Origin: Thermoplasmata archaeon
GTDB lineage: Archaea > Thermoplasmatota > Thermoplasmata > Lutacidiplasmatales > UBA184
Assembly: GCA_030044695.1 (NCBI GenBank)
Contig: JASIDM010000171.1
Coordinates: 1-28,154 of the forward strand
Reading direction: 5' to 3'
Length of the DNA: 28,154 nt
Under the pieces are notes generated by a model. That model saw nothing but the letters and a program-made list of their open reading frames with translations. It did not search any database and had not been told where the DNA came from. This document shows, in pieces, positions 8,471 through 15,867 of this stretch. The translations under genes were made by a program, and so were the position numbers. Each line of letters starts with the position of its first letter. The stretch's first letter is position 1.

Positions 8471-8830
8471 GTGCTCGGCTCGCTGGAGACGGAGGTGCTG
8501 CTCGCGCTGCGCGAGCTCGGCGAGGGACCGGCCCGGGACGTGCGCCGGGCCCTCGAGCAGCGGGGGCTCCGGGTCGCCTACACGACCGTGGCGACGATCC
8601 TGACCCGCCTCTACGCGAAGGGCCTCGTACGCCGACGCCGCGAGGCCTGCCAGGGGGGCGAGCGGTACGTCTACCGCCCGGCGGAGGTGGAGCAGAAATA
8701 CCTCAGGAACATCCTCCGCGGCGTCGTCGCGATGTTCGGCCCGGCCGGCGTCGTGCACCTCAACGAGGAGATCGCGAAGTTGAACCCGTCCGAGGAGAAG
8801 GCCCTGCGCCGACGGCTCGGGCTCGACTGA
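8471..8830 (+). CDS. BlaI/MecI/CopY-family winged-helix repressor
   Basis: This 119-residue protein begins with the family's typical opening (LGSLETEVLLAL), followed by a helix-turn-helix in which VAYTTVATILTRLYAKGLV is the recognition helix region (residues about 37-55). A beta-wing (RRRREACQGGERYVYRP) comes next and a helical dimerisation tail ends the protein. Bacterial relatives repress beta-lactamase or copper genes and are inactivated by proteolysis through a membrane metalloprotease. The next gene, 12 nt downstream, is a membrane HEXXH peptidase, reproducing the BlaI-BlaR pairing. The start is GTG 8471. Targets are unknown; autoregulation is likely by family precedent. Confidence 0.9.
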   Translation: MLGSLETEVLLALRELGEGPARDVRRALEQRGLRVAYTTVATILTRLYAKGLVRRRREACQGGERYVYRPAEVEQKYLRNILRGVVAMFGPAGVVHLNEEIAKLNPSEEKALRRRLGLD

Positions 8831-8842
8831 CCCGAGAGGGCG

Positions 8843-9712
8843 ATGGACGGGACCGCGGGGCCCGAGCCGGGGAACGTCCCGCGGTCCGAAGGGCCCGACG
8901 CCGGGACGACCCTCGCGGTCTATCGGGTCGCCGTGATGCTCGTCGCCGCCTGGTCGCTCCTCGCGACGACGCTCCTTGTCTGGTTCCTCGCCGAGGGGGG
9001 CGTCGAGGCGATCGTCGGCGTCGTGCGTTCCCCCAGCGTCCTCCTCTCCGGAAGGGCCGCCCCCGCCTGGGAGCTCGGGGCGCTCGGCGCCTTCGGCGTC
9101 TTCGCCGTCGCGTTCCTGCTCAGCCAGGCCGTGGGGCGGGGCCTCCTGCGCCTCCTCGCCCCGCGTCCCCTCCCGTGGCCGCAGGGGCTCGCCCGACCCG
9201 ACGTGCCGGTCCGCCTGCTCACGTACGCCTCGGCCCGGCCGGACGCCTTCACGTTCACCCTGCTTCGGCCCTCCCGCCGCTTCCCGTGGCACCGGGAGGA
9301 GGTGATCCTGGTCTCCCAGGCGCTCCTGGACGTCGCCACGCCGGACGAGTGGACCGCCGTGGTCGCCCACGAGCTCGGCCATGTCCGGGACTTCGACGGG
9401 CGCTACCTCACGTTCCTGCGCACCGTCGCCCGGCTCATGCGGTGGGACCCGATCCTCGCGGCGATCGCCTCGCGCCTGACCCGGCGCGAGGAGTTCCTCG
9501 CCGACGAGCGGGCCGTCGCCCTCACGGGCCGCCCGCTCGCGCTCGCCCGCGCCATCTACAAGGCGGCCCGACTCCCGCCGGCCTCGTCCGGACCGCTCGC
9601 GAGCCTATTGGGGCCGGGCGGCGTCGCGGGTCGGCGGCAGGCGCTCGAGCGGATCCGCCGGCTCGTCGCGATGGCCGAGACCGGCCGGTTCGCGGAGGAG
9701 CCCGGTGCCTAG
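8843..9712 (+). CDS. Membrane M48/M56-like zinc metallopeptidase
   Basis: This 289-residue protein has two N-terminal transmembrane segments (about 24-50 and 76-105) and a peptidase domain carrying H176-E-L-G-H180. The third ligand is probably E217 in the EFLAD motif; this HEXXH...E-x2-AD layout is that of M48 (HtpX/Ste24) and M56 (BlaR1) peptidases. It lacks the extracellular penicillin-binding sensor of BlaR1. The start is ATG 8843, 12 nt after the BlaI-type gene. It ends inside the start of the following secreted-protein gene (8-nt overlap). By analogy it could cleave the neighbouring repressor or another partner in response to a membrane signal. A housekeeping membrane quality-control role like HtpX is the alternative. 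Confidence 0.85.
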   Translation: MDGTAGPEPGNVPRSEGPDAGTTLAVYRVAVMLVAAWSLLATTLLVWFLAEGGVEAIVGVVRSPSVLLSGRAAPAWELGALGAFGVFAVAFLLSQAVGRGLLRLLAPRPLPWPQGLARPDVPVRLLTYASARPDAFTFTLLRPSRRFPWHREEVILVSQALLDVATPDEWTAVVAHELGHVRDFDGRYLTFLRTVARLMRWDPILAAIASRLTRREEFLADERAVALTGRPLALARAIYKAARLPPASSGPLASLLGPGGVAGRRQALERIRRLVAMAETGRFAEEPGA

Positions 9713-10526
9713 GGCGCGCGGCTCCGGGCTTGCTCGCGCGGTCGCCGTGGTCCTCCTCCTGGCCGTCGTCGGCGTGCTCGGCCCGGTCCCGGCCGCCCGC
9801 GCGGCCTCCTACCCGACCGCCCCGCTCGCCTTCGACCGGCTCCTCCTGTCGAACCTCAGCTCGCCGTCGATCGGTCCCGGCGCGTCGGGCTCGATCGCCT
9901 ACCGACTGTCCGATCCCGCGAGCTTCGCCGCGCTCGGGGAGGTCGTCCTCGGCTTCGAGGTGTACGCGCTCAACGGCTACCCCGGCGACGCCGTCGGCCC
10001 GGTCCCCGTCGCCAACGCCCCGGTCCTGGAGAACGCGACCGCCTCGGGCCTCGAGGTGAACGTCACTGTCGGCACCCTCGCTCCCGGGTCGTCGGTCGTC
10101 GGCTCGGTGGGGGTCGCCACCTCCTCCGCGACCCCCGCCGGGACGTACGCCGTCCGGACGTCGCTCGCGTTCGTGGCGAACCACACCGCCTACCTGTTCC
10201 TCTCGCGGGGCTGGTTCAGCGCGACCGCCTGGCAGAACGCCACCGGGTCCGCCAACGGCTCCCTGACGGTGAACGCCTCCCGCCTCGGGGTCTCGGGGAT
10301 CGTGCCGGAGACGGCGGTGTACGTGGCGCCGTCGTCCTGGCCGATCGCGATCGGGGCCCTGGTCGCCGTCGGGCTCGTGCTCGTCGGCGTCGGCGCCTGG
10401 AGCTACTTCCGCAAGGGACCGGGCTCCAGCTCCGGCACCGCCGCCGCGCCGGCCCCGGGCAGCACGAACGCCCCGAGCGCCTTCGGCAGCAGCCGCAGCA
10501 GCCCCGGCGACTCGCGCAGCAGCTGA
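9705..10526 (+). CDS. Secreted, C-terminally membrane-anchored glycoprotein (unknown function)
   Basis: This 273-residue protein has a signal peptide (about residues 8-33, ending in AARA). The extracellular domain of about 175 residues carries seven N-X-S/T sequons and is rich in beta-prone segments. A transmembrane helix lies near 212-233 (WPIAIGALVAVGLVLVGVGAW), then a short basic stop (YFRKG) and a Ser/Gly/Pro tail. The family was not recognised; the extracellular part looks like an Ig/CARDB-type beta sandwich, but that is a guess. GTG 9705 overlaps the peptidase stop by 8 nt, pointing to translational coupling. Its last 124 nt run antisense to the end of the geranylgeranyl reductase gene. 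It may be the sensor, substrate or effector of the adjacent peptidase/repressor pair. Confidence 0.75.
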   Translation: MPRARGSGLARAVAVVLLLAVVGVLGPVPAARAASYPTAPLAFDRLLLSNLSSPSIGPGASGSIAYRLSDPASFAALGEVVLGFEVYALNGYPGDAVGPVPVANAPVLENATASGLEVNVTVGTLAPGSSVVGSVGVATSSATPAGTYAVRTSLAFVANHTAYLFLSRGWFSATAWQNATGSANGSLTVNASRLGVSGIVPETAVYVAPSSWPIAIGALVAVGLVLVGVGAWSYFRKGPGSSSGTAAAPAPGSTNAPSAFGSSRSSPGDSRSS

Positions 10527-11668
10527 CGCGCGACGTGGGTCGGGAAGTCGATGTCGCCGAAGGCGACGATCGTGCCCCCCAGGTGGCTGGTGCGCAGGAC
10601 GTCGACGAGCGCGTCGAGCTCCCGGTCCGAGAGCCGGCAGTACACCCGCCGCAGGTAGAGGGCCCGACGTAGCTCGTCCCCCAGCTCCGCGTCGAACCGC
10701 CGCGGGTACTCCGCCAGACGCCGCTCGCCCAGGTCGTCGTCGTCGAGGGCGGGCCCGGCGACCGCCGCCGCGTGCTCCGCCGCCCGCATCCCCGTGAAGA
10801 TCCCGCCGCCCGAGAGCGGCTTCACCTGGGCGGCGGCGTCCCCGACGAGGACGACGCGCGGGCCGACGCATCTCGGCAGCCGGCCGATCGGGATCCCCGA
10901 GGCGACGAACGCCGTCGGGTTGGCGAGCGGGCGGCCGAACCGCCGGGCGAGGGCCTCGAGGAGCCGGTCGTAGTACACCCGGGCCGGCGTGCCGTCCGCG
11001 TCGGCCGCCACGCCGACACGGGCCCCGCCCCGGCCGTCCGGGATCCACCAGCCGAACAGCCCCGGCGAGATCGTGCGCCCGAGGTAGACCTCGACGACGT
11101 CCGGGTCCCCCGGGCTCGTCGGGAACTCCGCCTCGAACGCCGGCAGGATCTCCACGGGCCGGCGCAGCCGGAAGGCGCGGGCGACGGCGCTCGCGACGCC
11201 GTCCGCCCCGACGACAAGGCGGGTGCGCACGTCGACGGCCTCGCCGTCCGGACCGCGGAGCCGCACTCGCACGGCCCCCGGTTCGTCCGCCACCTTCGCG
11301 TCGAACCGGGTCCCCGTCCGGAACTCCGCTCCGGCCCGGGCGGCCCGATCGGCCAGGTGGATGTCCAGCCCGGCCCGGTCGATCACGAAGGCCCTCGGCT
11401 CCTCGGCCCGGAACTCCACGCGGCGCAGGCTCGGCCCGAACACCGAGGCTCCGCGGACCTCGCGGACGATCGTCGACCGCGCCCCCGACAGCTCCAGCAC
11501 CCGGGACGACACGAGCCCGGCGCACTGGACCGGATGGCCGACGCGCGCGTGCTCCTCCACGACGACCACGCGGTGCCCCGTCTCAGCGAGGCGGAACGCC
11601 GCGGTCGATCCGGCCGGTCCGGCGCCCACGACCAGGGCGTCGATCCGCTCCGCGGGCTCCCCGCCCAT
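10403..11668 (-). CDS. Geranylgeranyl reductase family FAD enzyme (archaeal lipid saturation)
   Basis: This 421-residue flavoprotein has an N-terminal dinucleotide-binding motif (VVGAGPAGSTAA, Gly15/17/20), the CAGLVS segment typical of archaeal geranylgeranyl reductases, and the second FAD motif (VLVGDAAAQVKPLSGGGI). Family members reduce double bonds of geranylgeranyl chains in archaeal glycerol-ether lipids, or of related isoprenoids, at the membrane face. ATG 11668 directly abuts the Kae1 stop, so the two form an operon. The C-terminal 41 codons overlap the convergent secreted-protein gene. The exact substrate (lipid or other prenyl compound) cannot be told from sequence, since archaea often carry several paralogues. 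Confidence 0.9.
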   Translation of the reverse strand: MGGEPAERIDALVVGAGPAGSTAAFRLAETGHRVVVVEEHARVGHPVQCAGLVSSRVLELSGARSTIVREVRGASVFGPSLRRVEFRAEEPRAFVIDRAGLDIHLADRAARAGAEFRTGTRFDAKVADEPGAVRVRLRGPDGEAVDVRTRLVVGADGVASAVARAFRLRRPVEILPAFEAEFPTSPGDPDVVEVYLGRTISPGLFGWWIPDGRGGARVGVAADADGTPARVYYDRLLEALARRFGRPLANPTAFVASGIPIGRLPRCVGPRVVLVGDAAAQVKPLSGGGIFTGMRAAEHAAAVAGPALDDDDLGERRLAEYPRRFDAELGDELRRALYLRRVYCRLSDRELDALVDVLRTSHLGGTIVAFGDIDFPTHVARQLLRESPGLLRLLPKALGAFVLPGAGAAAVPELEPGPLRK

Positions 11669-12700
11669 CTAGCCCGCCGCCGCGGCCGCCGCGGGTAGGG
11701 TCGGCCCCCGGGGGCCGGCCGGACGCCAGGGGGTGGCGACGTGGTCGGTACGCTGCCGGGGCTCGACGGCCGACGCCTCGACCGCGACCGCGATCCCCGC
11801 GCGGTGGGCCAGGTGACCGGTCCAGGCGATCATGGCCCCGTTGTCGACGCAGAGCGACCGGGGCGGAGCGAACATCGTCCCGCCGCGCTCCTCGACCATG
11901 GTCCGGACCATCCCGCGCAGGCGCTCGTTGCAGGCGACCCCGCCCCCGAGGACGACGCTGACGCCGCGGAGGTGGGCGAGCGCGCGCTCGGTGATCTCGG
12001 TGAGCATGCCGTAGGCGGTCACCTCGACCGAGTAGGCGAGATCCGGTCGAGAGACCCCCTTGGTGCGGAGGGCGAGGGCCGCGGTCATCATCCCGGAGAA
12101 GGCGATGTCCATGCCGTGGACCGAGTACGGCAACGGGTGCAGCTCCGTGCCCTCCCGGGCCTCCCGTTCGAGCTCGGGGCCTCCGGGGAACGTCCCCCCC
12201 AGGGCGATCCAGAGCTTGTCGAGGAAGTTCCCGATCCCGATGTCCAGGGTCTCGCCGAGGACGCGGTAGCGGCCGCGAGCGTGGGCGATCACCTGGGTGT
12301 TGCCGCCGCTCGCGTAGAGCAGGATCGGATCGTCGAGACCGCTGAGGACCCGGGCGATCTCGACGTGGGCCACGCAATGGTTGACGGGCACGAGCGGCCG
12401 TTGCCAGGCCATCGCGAGCATCCGAGCCACCGTCGCCCCGGCCCGGAGACACGGCCCGAGCCCGGGGCCCTGGGCGAACGCCACCGCGTCGACTTCGCTC
12501 GGACGGACCCGGCCGTCCTCGAGGGCGCGCCGGACGAGGCCGGGCAGGACCTCGACATGGTGGTTCGCGGCCTCGCGGGGGTGGATACCACCCTGGGCCG
12601 GGCGGTGCATGTCGGAGGCGAGAGCGACGACCTTAGCCCGCTCGTCCACGATGCCCACGGAGGCGGTATGGGCCGTCGACTCGATGCCGAGAACGACCAC
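11669..12700 (-). CDS. kae1: Kae1/TsaD, tRNA threonylcarbamoyl transferase subunit of KEOPS
   Basis: This 343-residue ASKHA-fold protein makes N6-threonylcarbamoyladenosine at A37 of ANN-decoding tRNAs, together with Sua5 and KEOPS partners. It shows the N-terminal phosphate loop (GIESTAHTASVGI), the metal-binding HxxxH motif in NHCVAHVE, the nucleotide-binding ASGGNTQV and DIGIGNFLDK segments, GGGVACN and the metal Asp in CVDNGAMI. No Bud32 kinase is fused, unlike many archaeal homologues, so the kinase should be encoded elsewhere. The Ala-rich C-terminal tail is an oddity. The start is GTG 12700, supported by a strong TATA-like box 25 nt upstream. Confidence 0.96.
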   Translation of the reverse strand: MVVLGIESTAHTASVGIVDERAKVVALASDMHRPAQGGIHPREAANHHVEVLPGLVRRALEDGRVRPSEVDAVAFAQGPGLGPCLRAGATVARMLAMAWQRPLVPVNHCVAHVEIARVLSGLDDPILLYASGGNTQVIAHARGRYRVLGETLDIGIGNFLDKLWIALGGTFPGGPELEREAREGTELHPLPYSVHGMDIAFSGMMTAALALRTKGVSRPDLAYSVEVTAYGMLTEITERALAHLRGVSVVLGGGVACNERLRGMVRTMVEERGGTMFAPPRSLCVDNGAMIAWTGHLAHRAGIAVAVEASAVEPRQRTDHVATPWRPAGPRGPTLPAAAAAAG

Positions 12701-12720
12701 GGCTTCCGGAGCGGACGGCA

Positions 12721-12730
12721 GGATATATGG
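12721..12730 (-). promoter_or_regulatory. TATA-like box for the kae1-GGR operon
   Basis: The minus strand reads CCATATATCC, centred 25 nt upstream of GTG 12700. The element fits a leaderless start and supports that codon choice. Confidence 0.65.
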
Positions 12731-12749
12731 CGGCGGCGGGCCGCCTCCC

Positions 12750-12980
12750 TCAGTCTTCCGACGACTCGATCCGGAACGCGACGCGGGAGCCCTTGAGCGC
12801 CGCCTGGATCCGGTCCGCGAGCTCGAGGGTCTCCCGTACCGTCGCCGATCGGCCCCAGTCGTAGACGAAGTCGTAGCCGTCGGTCTCGGGCCGGAACCCG
12901 AGGCTCTCCAGCACCTCGGCGATGTCCGAGTACGCCGCGCCCTCGCTGCTGAGCTGAAGGAGCAGGTGCGTGAGCGTCAT
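12750..12980 (-). CDS. Small conserved-looking protein, 76 residues, function unknown
   Basis: This short acidic soluble protein (ATG 12980, TGA at 12750) has no transmembrane segment or Cys. Its composition and GC-rich third codon positions look coding. The pattern SDIAEVLESLGFRPETDGYDF followed by a helix and a strand (SRVAFRIESSED) suggests a compact alpha/beta domain. It was not recognised. It lies between kae1 (its stop is just 20 nt upstream of the kae1 TATA-like box) and tgtA, so it may be a separate transcription unit or belong with the tRNA-modification genes. An AT-rich patch (CTTTTTGC, minus strand, near 13021-13027) is 44 nt upstream and could serve as its promoter. Confidence 0.65.
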   Translation of the reverse strand: MTLTHLLLQLSSEGAAYSDIAEVLESLGFRPETDGYDFVYDWGRSATVRETLELADRIQAALKGSRVAFRIESSED

Positions 12981-13053
12981 CGTCGTCCCGTCGGGGCTCC
13001 GTCGCTAGCAGCCGCCCGCCGCAAAAAGCCTGGTGCCTCGAGCGCGCCCTCGC

Positions 13054-15054
13054 TCACTCCGGGACGACCGGCGGGCCCTGCTCGTCCTCGTCATCCTCGT
13101 CGAGCTCCTCCGACCCCGCGCTCTCGGGAGCCGTTCCCGGGGAGGCCCGGTGCGAGGTCGTCCGAACGGCGACCCCACGCCGCAGGCGACCCATCTCCAG
13201 CGGCGCGAGCTGGAGCCGCCCGACCGCCAGCAGGTGGTCGTCCTCGTCGACGAGGAGGGCGCTCGACTCGGGGGCGAGCGCGGGGTCGGCCGAAACCACG
13301 AACCGGGAGAACAGCGAACGGCCCTCGCGCACGAACGGCACGGCATCGGCGTGGACCACGACGCGGCCACGTCCGGTGGGCAGGAGGCGGTGGAGATGCT
13401 CGCCCCCGAGGAACGTCGGCCGAGGGAGCCCGTCGTTGCCGACGACGAACGCGGGTCCGGAGCCGTCGGTGAGACGCCGCAGCCTTCCGGTGCGCCGGGA
13501 ACGCTCTCCCCGAAGCTCCGGGGCGAGCGCGACGGCTACCGCCCGGTCGTACGTCCAGCGCAGGAGCCGCTCGATCTGTCGGGATGTCCAGGTCGGTTCC
13601 CAGTCCCTATCCACGTCCAGCGTCGGATCGGGCCGAAGGTTACGGCGAAGCTCCTGCGGACCGAGGCGAGGTGGCGGCGAGGCGAACTCGTCGACGCCGA
13701 GGTACGGGCCCACCGGGTACAGTTCGGTGAGCTCGAGCGGCACCGGGCCGATCGGGCTCGGCGTGTCCCACTCGATCAGGGCCCCGTCGCGGTCCTGCGC
13801 GGGAAGTCGAGCAAGGTACTCCGGGGTGAGGGGCATCCGGGGCACCGTCCTCGGCGAGCCGAGCCCGACGCGGTACAGATCGAGCCGGGAGCGGAAGCGT
13901 CGGACCGCCGGGCGTTCCCGGCTCCCGGGGCCGGTCTCGCGGAACGCGCGACGCGCCTCCGGTTCGGTCGGCCAGAAGACCTCGGGCCGGGCCATCGCCG
14001 CCAGCAATCCCGCCTGAAGGGCCGGGTGGCCGGCCGCACGCCGCTCGGCGAGTTCCCAGAGCGTGCCGTCCCGGATCGCCTGGCGCACGCGGCCGACCTC
14101 CTCGAGGGAGACGAGCAGATTGTGCCGGGCGAGCTGCTCCTCGCGCGGGGCGGTCGGCCAGCGCGCGACCTCGGTGAGGGGGTGCTCGCTGCAGAGGCTG
14201 CAGAAGCAGCTCGCCTCGCGGAGCCCCTCCAGGTCGACGGTCCCCGTGGGCTGAAGGAGCTTGCCACGGCGGGCGAACTTGTGGTACGCCGACGAGTCGA
14301 ACAGGTCGACGCCGAACAACGCCGCGAAGGCGAACGTCATCGGATGGCCGGTGCCGAACAGGTGCACCGGCGCCTCGGGGGCGAGGTTCGGGCGCGCGGC
14401 CGCCAGCGCCTGCGCGAGGTCGCGGAAGCGGTACCGCTCGAGGAGCGGCACGACGCCGCCGACGGCCAGGATATCGCCGAGCCGGCTCGCCTCCGCGGCC
14501 GCGCGGGCCCGGAGCTCCGGGTGCGCCCCCCCTTGCACGGGGACCGCGAGGAGACCCCTACGGCTCGCGCGCGCCCGCTCGGCGCGCTCCACCGTGAGGG
14601 CCAGGGCGTGCGCGGCCTCCGCCTCCGTCGCGTCGGGTTCCGTGAAGAGGTCGAGGACCGTCGCGATGTCGCTCCCGATCCGGTCCTGGAAATCGAGGAT
14701 CTCCTCCGGCCCGACCTCCACCGAGCCGTAGGCGTGCTGCTGGAAGGCGCCGGAGTCGGTCATCACCACGCCGTCGAAGGCGAGGAGGCGATGGATCCCG
14801 TCGCGCTCCGCGACGGTCCGGAGCGGAGGGGTTCTCCAGGTGATGTACGCCGAGGTGATCACGGCCCGCACGCCCCACCGTCGGGCCATCTCCTCGGGGC
14901 AGCAGCTCTGCCGTTCCGGATCCGGGTGGACGACCGGTAGGAGGGCGGGCGTCGCGAGAGGGCCGTGCGGCGTCTCCAATCGGCCGAGACGGGCGAGCCC
15001 GTCGCGTTCCAGCAGCTCGAACTCTCCCACCGACGTCTCCTCCGTGCTGCTCAC
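13054..15054 (-). CDS. tgtA: Archaeal tRNA-guanine(15) transglycosylase (archaeosine synthesis)
   Basis: This 666-residue enzyme exchanges guanine-15 in the tRNA D-loop for preQ0, the first tRNA step to archaeosine. The catalytic (beta/alpha)8 domain has Asp100 in MTDSGAFQQH, the GGVVPL substrate segment and the zinc site CFC..C (about 282-287) with a downstream His (ARHN). The C-terminal region ends in a PUA domain (about 575-645), which grips the tRNA acceptor stem in archaeal enzymes. An acidic tail (EELDEDDEDE) follows. The frame stays open upstream, but GTG 15054 is chosen because it overlaps the upstream stop as GTGA and the conserved region starts soon after. Length is near that of full-length archaeal TgtA. 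Confidence 0.94.
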   Translation of the reverse strand: MSSTEETSVGEFELLERDGLARLGRLETPHGPLATPALLPVVHPDPERQSCCPEEMARRWGVRAVITSAYITWRTPPLRTVAERDGIHRLLAFDGVVMTDSGAFQQHAYGSVEVGPEEILDFQDRIGSDIATVLDLFTEPDATEAEAAHALALTVERAERARASRRGLLAVPVQGGAHPELRARAAAEASRLGDILAVGGVVPLLERYRFRDLAQALAAARPNLAPEAPVHLFGTGHPMTFAFAALFGVDLFDSSAYHKFARRGKLLQPTGTVDLEGLREASCFCSLCSEHPLTEVARWPTAPREEQLARHNLLVSLEEVGRVRQAIRDGTLWELAERRAAGHPALQAGLLAAMARPEVFWPTEPEARRAFRETGPGSRERPAVRRFRSRLDLYRVGLGSPRTVPRMPLTPEYLARLPAQDRDGALIEWDTPSPIGPVPLELTELYPVGPYLGVDEFASPPPRLGPQELRRNLRPDPTLDVDRDWEPTWTSRQIERLLRWTYDRAVAVALAPELRGERSRRTGRLRRLTDGSGPAFVVGNDGLPRPTFLGGEHLHRLLPTGRGRVVVHADAVPFVREGRSLFSRFVVSADPALAPESSALLVDEDDHLLAVGRLQLAPLEMGRLRRGVAVRTTSHRASPGTAPESAGSEELDEDDEDEQGPPVVPE

Positions 15055-15761
15055 CGGGCCGATCGGTCGACCGCCCCGTCGGCGTACGATGCCCGGATCC
15101 GGCGGAGGAGGTCGACGAGCATCGGCAACGTCAGCTTGCCGGTGTTGGTGTTCTGGGGGCTCGGGTGGTACGACGCCCACAGGAGCGGTCGCCCCGGCCC
15201 CAGGGCGCGGCAGGCTCCGTGGGCGAACGGCAGGGGGGCGGGGGGACCGCCCCAGACCGTGGTCGCGGCTCGCTGCACGGCGGTCCAGGCGAACCCGCCG
15301 AGGGCGAGGATCGCCCGGGCCTCCGTGAGCAGCCGCAGTTCGCGCTCCAGGTACGGCGCGCAGCGTTCGGTCTCCGCCGGCGACGGATGATTTCCCGGGG
15401 GCGCACACCGCACCGCGGCGGTAAGGTACAGGTCGCGGTAGACGAGCCCGTCGCCACGGGCGACGGACGTCGGGCGACTCGCGTAGCCCACGGTGTGGAA
15501 CGCGCGGACCAGGAACGCCGCGGAGCGGTCCCCCGTGAAGACCCGACCGGTCCGGTTCGAGCCGTGCGCGGCCGGCGCGAGCCCGACGGCGACGAGTCGT
15601 GCGCGAGGATCGCCGAAGCCGGGGACCCCTCGCCCCCAGTACGGCTGACCCCGGAACTCTCGTCTCGGCTCGCGGGCGATCCGCTCCCGGTACGCCACGA
15701 GCCGGGGGCACCGCCGGCAGGCGATCACCTCCTGCCGGACCGCCTCGAGCGCGTCGTCCAT
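15051..15761 (-). CDS. Uracil-DNA glycosylase, family 5-like, iron-sulfur type
   Basis: This 236-residue base-excision repair enzyme removes uracil (and possibly other deaminated bases) from DNA. Four cysteines, C15, C18, C119 and C134, match the 4Fe-4S ligand arrangement of family 4/5 glycosylases. Motif 1 reads GLAPAAHGSNRTGRVF (60-75), with Ala rather than the family-4 Glu, and motif 3 is HPSPQNTNTG from H199; both favour family 5 (UdgB). ATG 15761 has a TATA-like box 25 nt upstream and heads the operon with tgtA, whose GTG overlaps this gene's TGA. Deamination repair is a plausible need in a very GC-rich genome. Family 4 is the alternative but less likely. Confidence 0.92.
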   Translation of the reverse strand: MDDALEAVRQEVIACRRCPRLVAYRERIAREPRREFRGQPYWGRGVPGFGDPRARLVAVGLAPAAHGSNRTGRVFTGDRSAAFLVRAFHTVGYASRPTSVARGDGLVYRDLYLTAAVRCAPPGNHPSPAETERCAPYLERELRLLTEARAILALGGFAWTAVQRAATTVWGGPPAPLPFAHGACRALGPGRPLLWASYHPSPQNTNTGKLTLPMLVDLLRRIRASYADGAVDRSAR

Positions 15762-15780
15762 CCGCGGCGGAGGTGCCCCG

Positions 15781-15790
15781 GGGCATATCC
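15781..15790 (-). promoter_or_regulatory. TATA-like box for the uracil glycosylase-tgtA operon
   Basis: The minus strand reads GGATATGCCC, centred about 25 nt upstream of ATG 15761, consistent with a leaderless transcript. Confidence 0.55.
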
Positions 15791-15837
15791 GCTTGCGTGG
15801 TCCCGCTACGCGGGGTACTCACCGGTGGTGTGGCATG

Positions 15838-15845
15838 CCTATAGG
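15838..15845 (+). promoter_or_regulatory. TATA-like box for the bactofilin-like gene
   Basis: CCTATAGG is centred about 27 nt upstream of GTG 15868, which supports that start over in-frame upstream codons at 15793 and 15835. It faces away from the uracil glycosylase promoter about 50 nt away. Confidence 0.5.
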
Positions 15846-15867
15846 AACCCCGGCCCCTCCTGGAACC

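Noticed and set aside
8303..9382. Upstream extension of the cystathionine beta-synthase frame to 826 residues
   Set aside because: The added part has no family similarity and runs antisense to the BlaI-type and peptidase genes. GTG 8302 has a TATA-like box at the right distance.
9522..11525. A 667-codon minus-strand frame
   Set aside because: It is Arg/Gly/Ala-rich shadow of the geranylgeranyl reductase in another frame and of the secreted-protein gene.
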